A DNA stretch of 53,535 nt from Candidatus Hydrogenedentes bacterium ADurb.Bin170 (GTDB taxonomy: Bacteria; Hydrogenedentota; Hydrogenedentia; Hydrogenedentales; CAITNO01). Below the pieces are notes generated by a model, which worked only from the letters and a program-made list of their open reading frames with translations, had not been told where the DNA came from and made no database searches. The position numbers and the translations under genes were made by a program. Each line of letters begins with the position of its first letter. Positions within the stretch are counted from its first letter, which is position 1. Location: NCBI GenBank assembly GCA_002070275.1, contig MWCY01000019.1:1-53535 (forward strand), read 5' to 3'. This document shows, piece after piece, positions 7,924 to 16,202 of the stretch.

Positions 7924-10900
7924 ATGGCAAAAGAACTGAAGCAAAGCGACGGGTACAGGTACTTCCCCTTTGGTATGCTGCTGCGTGATCAGGCGTGGCA
8001 GGATTACAAAACGGAACAGATCCTGGAAAAGACCGGCGTAGACTGGCCCGACGACCCCTTCCTTTTTGCGCAAATGCTTGCAGCGCGTGTCAATGTGCGG
8101 CGCAGCGCTCCGCCCTGGGTCCGTGCCGGCGAACTTCACGCCATGATTCTGCTCCATGAAATCTTTAGAACGCTCATGGATCTTTATGCACGGGACGTAA
8201 AGCCTCAGGTCTTTACTGACGGATTGAAGCATGTCCGCCAGGAACAGGATGCGGGCATTGCAGAAAGCACTTTTCCCGCTTTCATCTCCTATTTTCCGCC
8301 GCTCCAGCTGAAGCAGTCACCGGATATACCGCCTGTCCTTTTTCTTCAAGGGAGCAGTCGCGGCAAAGCCCATACTGTACTGACACTGCAGGAAATGATA
8401 CTGGTACAGCTCGCGCACGAAAATAATGCACTGCAACCCTGCAAATCGCTTTTCGACTACAGTGATCTGTGCCGCCGGGTGCCGCTGCTTAAAGTCATTC
8501 AAGCGCTGGATGTCTGGTTTTCCGGGCAGCCCGCTCTGCCAGGTACCGGTAAGAGTCTGCTGGAGCTGCTGCGTGAACCCCTTCGCGCCAGCCCTGATTC
8601 GCTGGAAGGACAGCTGGATTTTATTCTGCAGCACTGGCGTGTTTTCCTGCCGGAACAGCTGATTCAGCGTCTGCTGCTTGTGCAGGGCATCCTGAGAGAG
8701 GAAACGATGTTCCGGGGGCATGGTCCCGGTGACCCGGCCCCGCTCCGTTTTTCAGCCGGCGCCTATGATGAGCCAGAAGCCTTCACCGCCGATGTGGAAT
8801 GGATGCCCCGGGTCGTACTTCTTGCCAAGCTTGCCTTTGTCTGGCTGCACCAGCTCTCACTGCAGTACAACCGCCCTATCACCCGGCTGAGCGATATCCC
8901 CGACGAAGAACTTGATCGCATCGCAGGCTGGGGCTTCAATGCCTTATGGCTCATCGGCGTATGGGAGCGGGCATCGGCATCCCGGGTTATCAAGCAGCGC
9001 ATGGGCAACCCCGAAGCGGCGGCATCGGCATACAGCCTTCATGACTATGTAATTGCAGGAGATTTGGGTGGCGAAGAGGCGTATCAGGATCTTGCACACC
9101 GGGCAGGGCAGCGCGGTATCCGCCTGGCGGGCGATATGGTGCCCAATCACATGGGGCTGAATTCCAAATGGGTAACAGATCATCCGGACCGCTTTCTTTC
9201 CCTTCCCGAGCCACCCTACCCGGGATACCGTTTTGACGGTCCCGATCTTTCCGAAGACGGACGTGTCGGTCTTTACATAGAAAACGGCTACTGGAATCAC
9301 AGCGACGCCGCCGTAGTTTTCAAACGGGTGGACAGACATTCCGGTGAGGTGCGCTACATCTATCACGGCAACGACGGCACCAGCATGCCCTGGAACGATA
9401 CGGCACAACTGAATTTTCTTAACGCGGAAACGAGGGAGGCTGTTATTCAGACCATTCTCGAAGTTGCACGTCGCTTCCCTATTATCCGCTTCGATGCCGC
9501 CATGACCCTTGCCAAACGGCACTACCAGCGTCTGTGGTTTCCGCTGCCCGGTGACGGCGGCGCCATTCCTTCCCGGGCTGCCCACGGTCTGGACAAGTCC
9601 GCCTTCGATGCAGCCTTTCCCGTGGAATTCTGGCGGGAAGTGGTGGACAGGGTTATGGCAGAAGTGCCGGACACGCTGCTTCTGGCGGAAGCCTTCTGGC
9701 TCATGGAGGGCTATTTTGTCCGGACGCTGGGGATGCACCGGGTGTATAACAGTGCATTCATGAACATGCTCAAGATGGAAGACAACGCCAAGTACCGGGA
9801 AACGATCAAAAACATTCTGGAGTTCAGCCCGGAGATTCTGCAGCGTTTCGTCAATTTCATGAACAACCCCGATGAAGATACCGCAGAAGCACAGTTCGGC
9901 AAAGGCGACAAATATTTCGGTGTTGCCACACTGCTCGTCACCATGCCGGGGCTGCCCATGTTCGGTCACGGGCAGATCGAAGGTTTTACGGAAAAATACG
10001 GCATGGAATACCGGCGTGCCTATCGGGATGAAATACCGGAAGGCTGGCTGATCGAACGGCATGAACGGGAAATCTTTCCGCTCATGCGCCTGCGTCATCT
10101 CTTCAGCGGTGCCGCCTGTTTCGCACTTTTTGATCTCACAACGCCCGACGGATGGGTGGACGAAAATGTGTTTGCCTATACGAATCGCCTCGATCAGGAG
10201 CGGGCGCTGGTTGTGTATAACAACAGAGGCACCGATACAAAAGGCGTGCTGCACACCTCCACCGCCATAAATACAGCCCGCGGCGATGACGTGAATCTGG
10301 TGCGTCTTTCCATCGTGGAAGCGCTGGCACTGGATACGGACCCCCGGTTATATACGATCTGGCGGGATATACGCAGCGGTGTGGATTCACTGCAGCACAA
10401 TGCATCGCTGGCGCAGAAAGGACTTCACCTGTCCCTGCACGGTTACGAGCACCGCGTCTTCCTTTTCGTGAGGCAGATCTGTGATCTGGACGGCTCCTGG
10501 GGCAGACTTCACGCACAGTTGGACGGGCGGTGCGTGCCGAATATGGACGGGGCCTATAGAGAGTTGCAGCTCGCCCCTGTATTGACACCTTTCAGGCAGT
10601 TTTTCACCGCTGATCTGCTCCGGCACATTCTCCATGAAAAGGACAGTACGCCCCTGCCGTTATCAAGCCGGGAAGCCCTGCATGCATTTCTGGAGGCGGC
10701 GTGCAGCCTGACAGGCGCTGCCGTATCGTCTGATGAACCATTCGACCAGATCAACGAAATGCTGGAAACGCTGCGAGATTTTATGAGCGAGCCGCCGCTG
10801 AAGCTGCTGCCTTCAGCGATACAGAAATTCTGCATGAACCTGCTGGACAAAGAGGGCGAAAAGGAGCACATCCCCGCCCGCTTCTCCCCCATTGCCGCCG

Positions 10901-11418
10901 CCTGGGCATTGCTCCGGGCACTCGGCCGTTCGATTACACCGGTGGAAGACAGCACTGCCCTTCAGAATGAGGTGCAGCAGGGTGAGCATACTGCCGCTGC
11001 CTGGATGCATGACTGGCTGCTGATCAAAGTTGCTGCACAGGTTTTTGCTGAAATGGGCGGTAACCGCTGGCAGGCCTGGCAGGATGCGCACACCCTCGCT
11101 CTCTGTCTGAGGAACCGTAAAACAGTGGAAGAACTTGAGCACGAGGTATGGGCACCTGTGCTGCACCGCCTTTTCGACAATGAGGATATGCACGGCGCTC
11201 TGGCACTGCACTGGCACAACATGCGCCAGTGGATTAATAGGGAGCAGCTGGAATTTGTAATGGAAAGTCTTTTCCTGATCAATCTGCTGGATCAGGATTT
11301 GAAAGAAAAAGAAGTGGTCCGGACGCTGGTCGGCTGCTATGAAAACATGCAGGAAATCCTGCATGCCGCCGCCGACACCGGGTACGACTATCGCTGGATG
11401 CTGGAAACACTGAAATAA
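7924..11418 (+). CDS. Very large GH13 (alpha-amylase family) glycoside hydrolase/transferase
   Basis: The product is 1164 residues with no signal peptide, so it should act on an intracellular alpha-glucan or its fragments. A helical N-terminal region of about 300 residues precedes a GH13 barrel. Region I is GDMVPNHMG (D404, N408, H409), region II is IIRFDAAM (nucleophile D524), region III is LLLAEAFW (acid/base E589) and region IV is FMNNPDEDT (D650). Region IV has NPD where classical amylases have NHD, as I recall for GlgE-type maltosyltransferases (N-x-PD). FTEKYGMEYRRAYRDEIP lies after the barrel core, and about 350 residues of unrecognised helical sequence follow. Substrate and hydrolase versus transferase activity cannot be settled. 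It sits 28 bp upstream of dapB on the same strand; this pairing gives no metabolic hint. Confidence 0.85.
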   Translation: MAKELKQSDGYRYFPFGMLLRDQAWQDYKTEQILEKTGVDWPDDPFLFAQMLAARVNVRRSAPPWVRAGELHAMILLHEIFRTLMDLYARDVKPQVFTDGLKHVRQEQDAGIAESTFPAFISYFPPLQLKQSPDIPPVLFLQGSSRGKAHTVLTLQEMILVQLAHENNALQPCKSLFDYSDLCRRVPLLKVIQALDVWFSGQPALPGTGKSLLELLREPLRASPDSLEGQLDFILQHWRVFLPEQLIQRLLLVQGILREETMFRGHGPGDPAPLRFSAGAYDEPEAFTADVEWMPRVVLLAKLAFVWLHQLSLQYNRPITRLSDIPDEELDRIAGWGFNALWLIGVWERASASRVIKQRMGNPEAAASAYSLHDYVIAGDLGGEEAYQDLAHRAGQRGIRLAGDMVPNHMGLNSKWVTDHPDRFLSLPEPPYPGYRFDGPDLSEDGRVGLYIENGYWNHSDAAVVFKRVDRHSGEVRYIYHGNDGTSMPWNDTAQLNFLNAETREAVIQTILEVARRFPIIRFDAAMTLAKRHYQRLWFPLPGDGGAIPSRAAHGLDKSAFDAAFPVEFWREVVDRVMAEVPDTLLLAEAFWLMEGYFVRTLGMHRVYNSAFMNMLKMEDNAKYRETIKNILEFSPEILQRFVNFMNNPDEDTAEAQFGKGDKYFGVATLLVTMPGLPMFGHGQIEGFTEKYGMEYRRAYRDEIPEGWLIERHEREIFPLMRLRHLFSGAACFALFDLTTPDGWVDENVFAYTNRLDQERALVVYNNRGTDTKGVLHTSTAINTARGDDVNLVRLSIVEALALDTDPRLYTIWRDIRSGVDSLQHNASLAQKGLHLSLHGYEHRVFLFVRQICDLDGSWGRLHAQLDGRCVPNMDGAYRELQLAPVLTPFRQFFTADLLRHILHEKDSTPLPLSSREALHAFLEAACSLTGAAVSSDEPFDQINEMLETLRDFMSEPPLKLLPSAIQKFCMNLLDKEGEKEHIPARFSPIAAAWALLRALGRSITPVEDSTALQNEVQQGEHTAAAWMHDWLLIKVAAQVFAEMGGNRWQAWQDAHTLALCLRNRKTVEELEHEVWAPVLHRLFDNEDMHGALALHWHNMRQWINREQLEFVMESLFLINLLDQDLKEKEVVRTLVGCYENMQEILHAAADTGYDYRWMLETLK

Positions 11419-11446
11419 AAAACTGAAGACTCACGGAGCAGTATTC

Positions 11447-12247
11447 ATGATTACTATTTGTATGGCAGGGGCCTGCGGAAGAATGGGCAGGCGGATTCTG
11501 GAACTGACATCGGGCATTGAAAACATGGCGGCAGGGAGTGCGCTCGACCTTCCCGCGCTGGCAGGTACGGAAATTGCCGTGACGCTGAGCAACGGAAAAG
11601 AAGAGCGCCTTGTCGTCGGTGCAGACAGCAGGGCGGAAATCGGCAAAGCACAGGTGCTTATCGATTTTACAGCACCTGCCGCCTGTCTGGAACACGTGGC
11701 GGTGGCGGAAGCAATGAAGAAACCGGCTGTCGTGGGAACGACAGGTCTGTCTGCGGAACAGGTGGAAGCATTGAAGCGTTTTGCGCAGAACATCCCGGTG
11801 GTCTATGCTCCCAACATGAGTGTCGGTGTGAATCTTCTCTTTAAACTTACGGAAGAAGTGGCGCGCAGACTGGGACTTGCCTACAATGTGGAAATCGTGG
11901 AAGCCCATCACAATCTGAAAAAAGACAGTCCGAGCGGCACAGCGGTACGGCTTGCGGAACAGGCGGCGCGCGGCCTCGGGTTGTCCTACCCTGAAGAGGC
12001 TGTCTTCGGGCGTGAAGGCATCATCGGGGCACGGCCGGAACGTCAGATCGGCGTGCATGCCATCCGCGGCGGTGATATCGTCGGTGAGCACACCGTGTCT
12101 TTCATCGGCTGTGGCGAAAGGATCGAACTGACCCATAAGGCGCATAACCGGGACAACTTCGCTCGGGGCGCATTAATTGCGGCAAAGTTTGTCGCAACGG
12201 CGGCACCGGGGCTTTACGACATGCAGGCTGTGCTGGGACTGGACTGA
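11447..12247 (+). CDS. dapB: 4-hydroxy-tetrahydrodipicolinate reductase
   Basis: NAD(P)H-dependent step of the diaminopimelate/lysine pathway. The product is 266 residues, with the nucleotide-binding motif MAGACGRMGRRI at the N-terminus, GTTGLS, and the signature EAHHNLKKDSPSGTA holding the catalytic His and Lys. The start ATG has GGAG upstream. No other dap gene is adjacent, and it probably shares a transcript with the GH13 gene 28 bp upstream. Confidence 0.95.
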   Translation: MITICMAGACGRMGRRILELTSGIENMAAGSALDLPALAGTEIAVTLSNGKEERLVVGADSRAEIGKAQVLIDFTAPAACLEHVAVAEAMKKPAVVGTTGLSAEQVEALKRFAQNIPVVYAPNMSVGVNLLFKLTEEVARRLGLAYNVEIVEAHHNLKKDSPSGTAVRLAEQAARGLGLSYPEEAVFGREGIIGARPERQIGVHAIRGGDIVGEHTVSFIGCGERIELTHKAHNRDNFARGALIAAKFVATAAPGLYDMQAVLGLD

Positions 12248-12266
12248 GCGCCCGCCCGCAATACCC

Positions 12267-13235
12267 TTATTTTCCGCAGATCGAGCGCAGCGTTCCCGGC
12301 ATTTCTGTCCATAGCCGCCAGAGGTGCTCCAGGGTTGGGGTCAGCCGGTCGAAGGTTCTAAGCTGTGCCGGAGCCAACCGGCTCGCCCATTCTTTCTGCT
12401 GTGCACCGCTGTCGCATCCGGCGAGATAGACAAAGCGCAGCTGTTCACCTGCGGGGCGGATTCGCGCATTGGGAGGATAAAGCCCATCCTGCAGCAACAG
12501 CCCTTCAGCGACACCATGGGTGCCTGCGAAAACAAAAAGCCCCTGATCCAGCGCAAGATCCATATTTTCCCTGTCTGCTGGCAGAAGGCACAATTTTTCC
12601 CCCTTCAGGCACTGGCTGGCCGCCAGGCTGAGCCGCCAGACGGCAAGTGAAAAAATCCAGCGGGGAAAATGACCCTGATCATCATACAGGACAAAAACCC
12701 CACCTTCCCGGGGCTCTTCAGAAATATGTGCCCCGGCAGAAAAAATGGCGCCCGGCAGGAAAAGCAGCATGCAGAAAAAAAGAAAAACTGAAAAGCCTCC
12801 CGTATAATGGAAAAACCTTTGTCTGGAAAGTCGTCCGAGAAGAGGAACTGGATTGGCACACCCGCGCAGGCAGCGCCAGACAGCGTAGAGCCAGAAAACA
12901 AGCCAGACAAGAAGACATTTCCGGAAAAAGCTGAACAGCCAGTGCTCGACCGGATGGCTGCTGAACCAGTCGCGGTTCTCAACCATCAAAAAAGAGGCAA
13001 TAGCGGCAAGCGCAAGAAAGAGGAGAAAAAAGAGACCCAACCAGGCCCACAGGAGCAATGCCTGATTGCGGTGTGCCTTCCAGTATGCGCTTACTGTGCC
13101 ACTGTGGCGCGACAAAAATAAAGGAGCACACCCCAGATAAAGCGCCAGTACTCCCATCCGCTTCCCGATAGAGGGCACAGGCTTCGGGGCGGAATTCTCA
13201 ACATCTCCCTCTTTTTCTGCAGAAATTTGTGACAC
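12267..13235 (-). CDS. Membrane protein with a C-terminal caspase/CHAT-like His-Cys pattern
   Basis: I do not recognise a named family. The product is 322 residues. The first half has about four hydrophobic segments (roughly 28-42, 58-84, 105-122, 146-168). The C-terminal half is soluble and contains LFVFAGTHGVAEGLLLQDG (His240) and, after one linker, LRFVYLAGCDSG (Cys274). A hydrophobic strand ending in (T)HG, then a strand ending in C-x-(S/T)-G, is the arrangement of clan CD proteases, especially CHAT domains (ATHG ... LSACxTG). The His-Cys spacing of 34 residues fits. The start is GTG at 13235 with a weak ribosome binding site; an internal ATG at residue 27 is possible. It converges with dapB and lies 56 bp downstream of surE, with which it may be co-transcribed. 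Confidence 0.55.
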   Translation of the reverse strand: MSQISAEKEGDVENSAPKPVPSIGKRMGVLALYLGCAPLFLSRHSGTVSAYWKAHRNQALLLWAWLGLFFLLFLALAAIASFLMVENRDWFSSHPVEHWLFSFFRKCLLVWLVFWLYAVWRCLRGCANPVPLLGRLSRQRFFHYTGGFSVFLFFCMLLFLPGAIFSAGAHISEEPREGGVFVLYDDQGHFPRWIFSLAVWRLSLAASQCLKGEKLCLLPADRENMDLALDQGLFVFAGTHGVAEGLLLQDGLYPPNARIRPAGEQLRFVYLAGCDSGAQQKEWASRLAPAQLRTFDRLTPTLEHLWRLWTEMPGTLRSICGK

Positions 13236-13291
13236 GTTAAAACCACTTCATTGCTGTGTCTGTAATCAGTCGGACCTGTTCCGCCGATAGA

Positions 13292-14056
13292 TCATAATTT
13301 GTCACTCAGGGCGGAATAAGACGCCATCCGCTTCAGCATATCATAATCAGTCATGTCCCGTCTGAGCGGCGTCACACTGATTCTGCCTGCTTCCAGCGCT
13401 TCAAAGTCCGTGCCTGTTTCTATCTTCTGCTCCGGTATTTCACCGCCTATCCAGTAATAGGTGCCGCCTCTCGGGTCACGTCGCATGTCCATGCGGTCAT
13501 TATAGTTTCTGCGACCCATGGCAGTCACGGAAATTCCGGAAATCTGATCGGCGGGCAGATCCGGCACATTAATATTCAGCATTACGTCTTCCGGCAGTCC
13601 CTCGGCAAGCAGTTTCTCCGCTGTAAGCCGTGCCATGCGCTGCGCCCCTGCGAAATGCGTGACGAAGTGACTGGTCACGCTGATGGCAAAGGAAGGTATT
13701 TTCTGCAACATGCCTTCGAACGCACCGGCAACGGTACCGGAATACGTGACATCATCCCCGAGGTTCGCCCCCGAGTTAATGCCGGAAACAATAAGTGCCG
13801 GCAAGGTTTCGAGCACGCCGCGTACCGCCAGAATAATGCAGTCGGTCGGCGTTCCGTCCACCATATGCCAGCCCGGCCGGATTTCGGTTCTGCGCAAAGG
13901 ATGATTGAGGCTGACGCCATGCCCCACAGCACTTCGCTGCCTGTCCGGAGCAAAAACAAGCACTTCTCCCAGATCGGCAAGCGCTTCATGGAGCGCAGCC
14001 AGACCGGGAGCGTGAATTCCGTCATCATTGGTCAGGAGGATCAGGGGCGTAGTCAT
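13292..14056 (-). CDS. surE: 5'/3'-nucleotidase SurE
   Basis: Metal-dependent survival protein that dephosphorylates nucleoside monophosphates. The product is 254 residues. The N-terminus ILLTNDDGIHAPG carries the metal-binding Asp pair, and APDRQRSAVGHGVSL and VSGINSGANLGDDVTYSGTVAGA are the conserved substrate/metal loops. The ATG has AAGGA upstream. It is the first gene of a likely two-gene unit with the membrane protein gene that ends at 12267. Confidence 0.95.
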   Translation of the reverse strand: MTTPLILLTNDDGIHAPGLAALHEALADLGEVLVFAPDRQRSAVGHGVSLNHPLRRTEIRPGWHMVDGTPTDCIILAVRGVLETLPALIVSGINSGANLGDDVTYSGTVAGAFEGMLQKIPSFAISVTSHFVTHFAGAQRMARLTAEKLLAEGLPEDVMLNINVPDLPADQISGISVTAMGRRNYNDRMDMRRDPRGGTYYWIGGEIPEQKIETGTDFEALEAGRISVTPLRRDMTDYDMLKRMASYSALSDKL

Positions 14057-14158
14057 GAATATCCTTTTATCTTGGGTGGCTTACGGCGGGTCGGGCGGGA
14101 AAAGCCCCGCTGCTTCAGTGTATATAAAGGCAGGGAAAGGAATCAAAAAGGAAAGAAG

Positions 14159-14188
14159 TTGCAAATCTCCTTTTCTTTTTGATAAACT
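14159..14188 (+). promoter_or_regulatory. Predicted promoter of tRNA-Asp
   Basis: -35 TTGCAA (14159-14164), 18-base spacer, -10 TAAACT (14183-14188). The start site would be about 22 bases before the tRNA. The promoter is divergent from surE. Confidence 0.5.
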
Positions 14189-14217
14189 ATGCCCTGTCAT
14201 GCAACATGACTTTGTAA

Positions 14218-14294
<77 letters not shown>

Positions 14295-14304
14295 GAAAAA
14301 TGTA

Positions 14305-14337
14305 CGCGCTGCCCTGAGTTCAGGACAGCGCGTTTTT
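14305..14337 (+). terminator. Intrinsic terminator of tRNA-Asp
   Basis: Arms CGCGCTGCCCTGA / TCAGGACAGCGCG (one mismatch, 2-base loop) are followed by TTTTT. Confidence 0.9.
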
Positions 14338-14368
14338 CTTTGTTAAACAAGGAATAGCAACGAGACAA

Positions 14369-14875
14369 TCAGCAGGAGAGCACTTTCATCGCTGCATTGT
14401 AATCGGGTTCCTGAGTAATTTCAGGGACAAGCTCCGAATGCAGCACCACGCCTTTTTCATCCAGCACGACAACGGCCCGTGCAAAGAGACCAGCCAGCGG
14501 ACCGTTCACAATGCGGACACCAAGTTTTTCACCGAACTCGGGATTGCGAAAAGCAGACAGAGATTTTACCTTCTCCAGTCCTTCTGCACCGCAGAAACGA
14601 CCGAGCGCAAAGGGTAAATCCATGGAAATGCAGAAAACCGCCACATTGGGGCAGGAACCTGCTTTTTGATTGAACTGACGCACCGATGTTGCACAGACAG
14701 GTGTATCGACGCTGGGAAAAATATTCAGAATGACTTTCTTGCCTTCGCTGCAGCAGCAGGTTCCGCATTCTTTCAGATCAGTTCCGACCAGGGTGAAAGG
14801 AGCGATCGTATCGCCTTTTTGCGGCAATTCGCCACAGGTTGATACAGGTTCGCCGTGTAATAATACAGTTGCCAT
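14369..14875 (-). CDS. tpx: Thiol peroxidase (Tpx type) with an inserted Cys cluster
   Basis: Atypical 2-Cys peroxiredoxin that reduces hydroperoxides. The product is 168 residues. The peroxidatic Cys is C61 in FPSVDTPVCATSVRQFN, and the resolving Cys is C95 in GRFCGAEGLEKV. Unusually, the segment before the peroxidatic strand (residues 35-47, KECGTCCCSEGKK) holds four Cys in CxxCCC spacing where relatives have a short charged loop; C14, C75 and C82 add further cysteines. The ATG at 14875 has GGAGG eight bases upstream and gives the normal MATVLLHGEPV start. It stands alone. The extra cysteines could bind metal or alter thiol exchange, which is inference. Confidence 0.88.
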   Translation of the reverse strand: MATVLLHGEPVSTCGELPQKGDTIAPFTLVGTDLKECGTCCCSEGKKVILNIFPSVDTPVCATSVRQFNQKAGSCPNVAVFCISMDLPFALGRFCGAEGLEKVKSLSAFRNPEFGEKLGVRIVNGPLAGLFARAVVVLDEKGVVLHSELVPEITQEPDYNAAMKVLSC

Positions 14876-14956
14876 AACGGATTCCTCCATGGGTTGTTGT
14901 TACAAAAAAGAGAAACACAGTAGTACAGAGTGAAATTCCCGTCCTGTCGGCACGGA

Positions 14957-14988
14957 ATAAAAAGAGCCCCGCAGCAAAGCCGCGAGGC
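14957..14988 (-). terminator. Intrinsic terminator of the fadN-fadA operon
   Basis: On the minus strand GCCTCGCGGC, loop TTT, GCTGCGGGGC pairs throughout (two G-U pairs) and is followed by TCTTTTTATT. It lies 26 bp past the thiolase stop. Confidence 0.88.
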
Positions 14989-15013
14989 CGAAAGAAAACA
15001 GAGATCAGAAAGG

Positions 15014-16180
15014 TCAGTCACACAGTTCAAAGATGCCTGCTGCACCCATACCGCCGCCGATACACATGGTCTCAAGACCCCATTTCACGCCGCGGCGCTT
15101 CATTTCATAAATCAGCTGCGTTGCAAGCTTTGCGCCAGTGGCTCCCAGCGGGTGACCCAGCGCAATGGCACCGCCGTTCACATTGACAATGGCATGATCC
15201 AGCCCGAGTTCTTTCACCACATAAATCGTCTGCGATGCGAAGGCTTCATTGCATTCCACAAGCCCGATGTCGCTGATGTCAATACCCGCCTGCCGTGCTG
15301 CCTCTTTAATGGCGGGAACCTGTGCCGGACCGAGATAACCCGGATCACCTGCAGCCACGGCATAACCGCGAAGGCGTGCCAGAGGCTTGAGTCCCAGTTC
15401 GTCTACAACTGCTTTACTTGCCAGCACTGTGGCGGCAGCACCGCAGCTCGTCTGGCTGGAATTGCCTGCTGTGGCAATGCCTTTTCCGCCAGGCCCTGCA
15501 AAGGCAGGTTTCAGTTTCGCGAGCCCTTCTATAGTTGTGTCGGGACGCGGCCCTTCGTCTGTATCAAAGACGTACGTTTTGCCGCCCGGTCCCATAACCT
15601 CCAGCGGAACGATCTCATCTTTAAAACGGCCCTCAGCAATGGCGGCTGCGGCACGCAGGTTGCTTTCCAGCGCCCATTGATCGCATTCCTCCCGGGTGAT
15701 ATTAAAGTCTTTGCCTACATTATCCGCACACTGGCCCATGCTTGTATAAGCACGGGGGTTGATGCTGACCAGTGTGGGATTCGGCATGACCTTGTTGCCG
15801 CCCATGGGAATCAGGCTCATGGATTCTGTGCCGCCTGCGATAGCAACATCCAACATACCGGCTTCAATTTTGGCACCTGCAATCGCCATGGTTTCCAGAC
15901 CGGAAGAGCAGAAACGGTTGACCGTTTCACCGGAAATGGTGTCGGGCAGCCCCGCTGTCAGCAATGCCATACGACCGACATTCATGCCGCTTTCCGCTTC
16001 AGGAAAAGCGCAGCCGATCACACAGTCCTGAATCCTCTCCGCCGGAATGCCTGAACGCTTTACGGCTTCGCCAATCGCCGCTGCCGCCAGATCGTCAGGG
16101 CGTACATGGGCAATGGCACTACCGGCTTTCGACCGGCCCACAGCGGTACGAACCGCGGAAACTACATATACATTTTCCAT
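15014..16180 (-). CDS. fadA: Acetyl-CoA acyltransferase (thiolase)
   Basis: Catalyses thiolytic cleavage of 3-ketoacyl-CoA. The product is 388 residues. The acylated Cys lies in VNRFCSSGLETMAIA, the conserved His in NVNGGAIALGHPLGATGAK, and the second catalytic Cys in ETMCIGGGMGAAGIFE at the C-terminus. ATG 16180 has AGGAGG upstream and begins MENVYVVSAVRTAVGRSK. It lies 22 bp downstream of the fused 3-hydroxyacyl-CoA dehydrogenase gene, matching fadN-fadA of beta-oxidation. A biosynthetic acetoacetyl-CoA thiolase is the alternative, made less likely by this partner. Confidence 0.92.
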   Translation of the reverse strand: MENVYVVSAVRTAVGRSKAGSAIAHVRPDDLAAAAIGEAVKRSGIPAERIQDCVIGCAFPEAESGMNVGRMALLTAGLPDTISGETVNRFCSSGLETMAIAGAKIEAGMLDVAIAGGTESMSLIPMGGNKVMPNPTLVSINPRAYTSMGQCADNVGKDFNITREECDQWALESNLRAAAAIAEGRFKDEIVPLEVMGPGGKTYVFDTDEGPRPDTTIEGLAKLKPAFAGPGGKGIATAGNSSQTSCGAAATVLASKAVVDELGLKPLARLRGYAVAAGDPGYLGPAQVPAIKEAARQAGIDISDIGLVECNEAFASQTIYVVKELGLDHAIVNVNGGAIALGHPLGATGAKLATQLIYEMKRRGVKWGLETMCIGGGMGAAGIFELCD

Positions 16181-16202
16181 GTTAATTTTCCTCCTGACTT
16201 GC

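Noticed and set aside
8944-10254. 436-residue open frame on the minus strand inside the GH13 gene
   Set aside because: Antisense to a gene with intact catalytic motifs; no ribosome binding site and no recognisable protein features. It is a by-product of codon bias.
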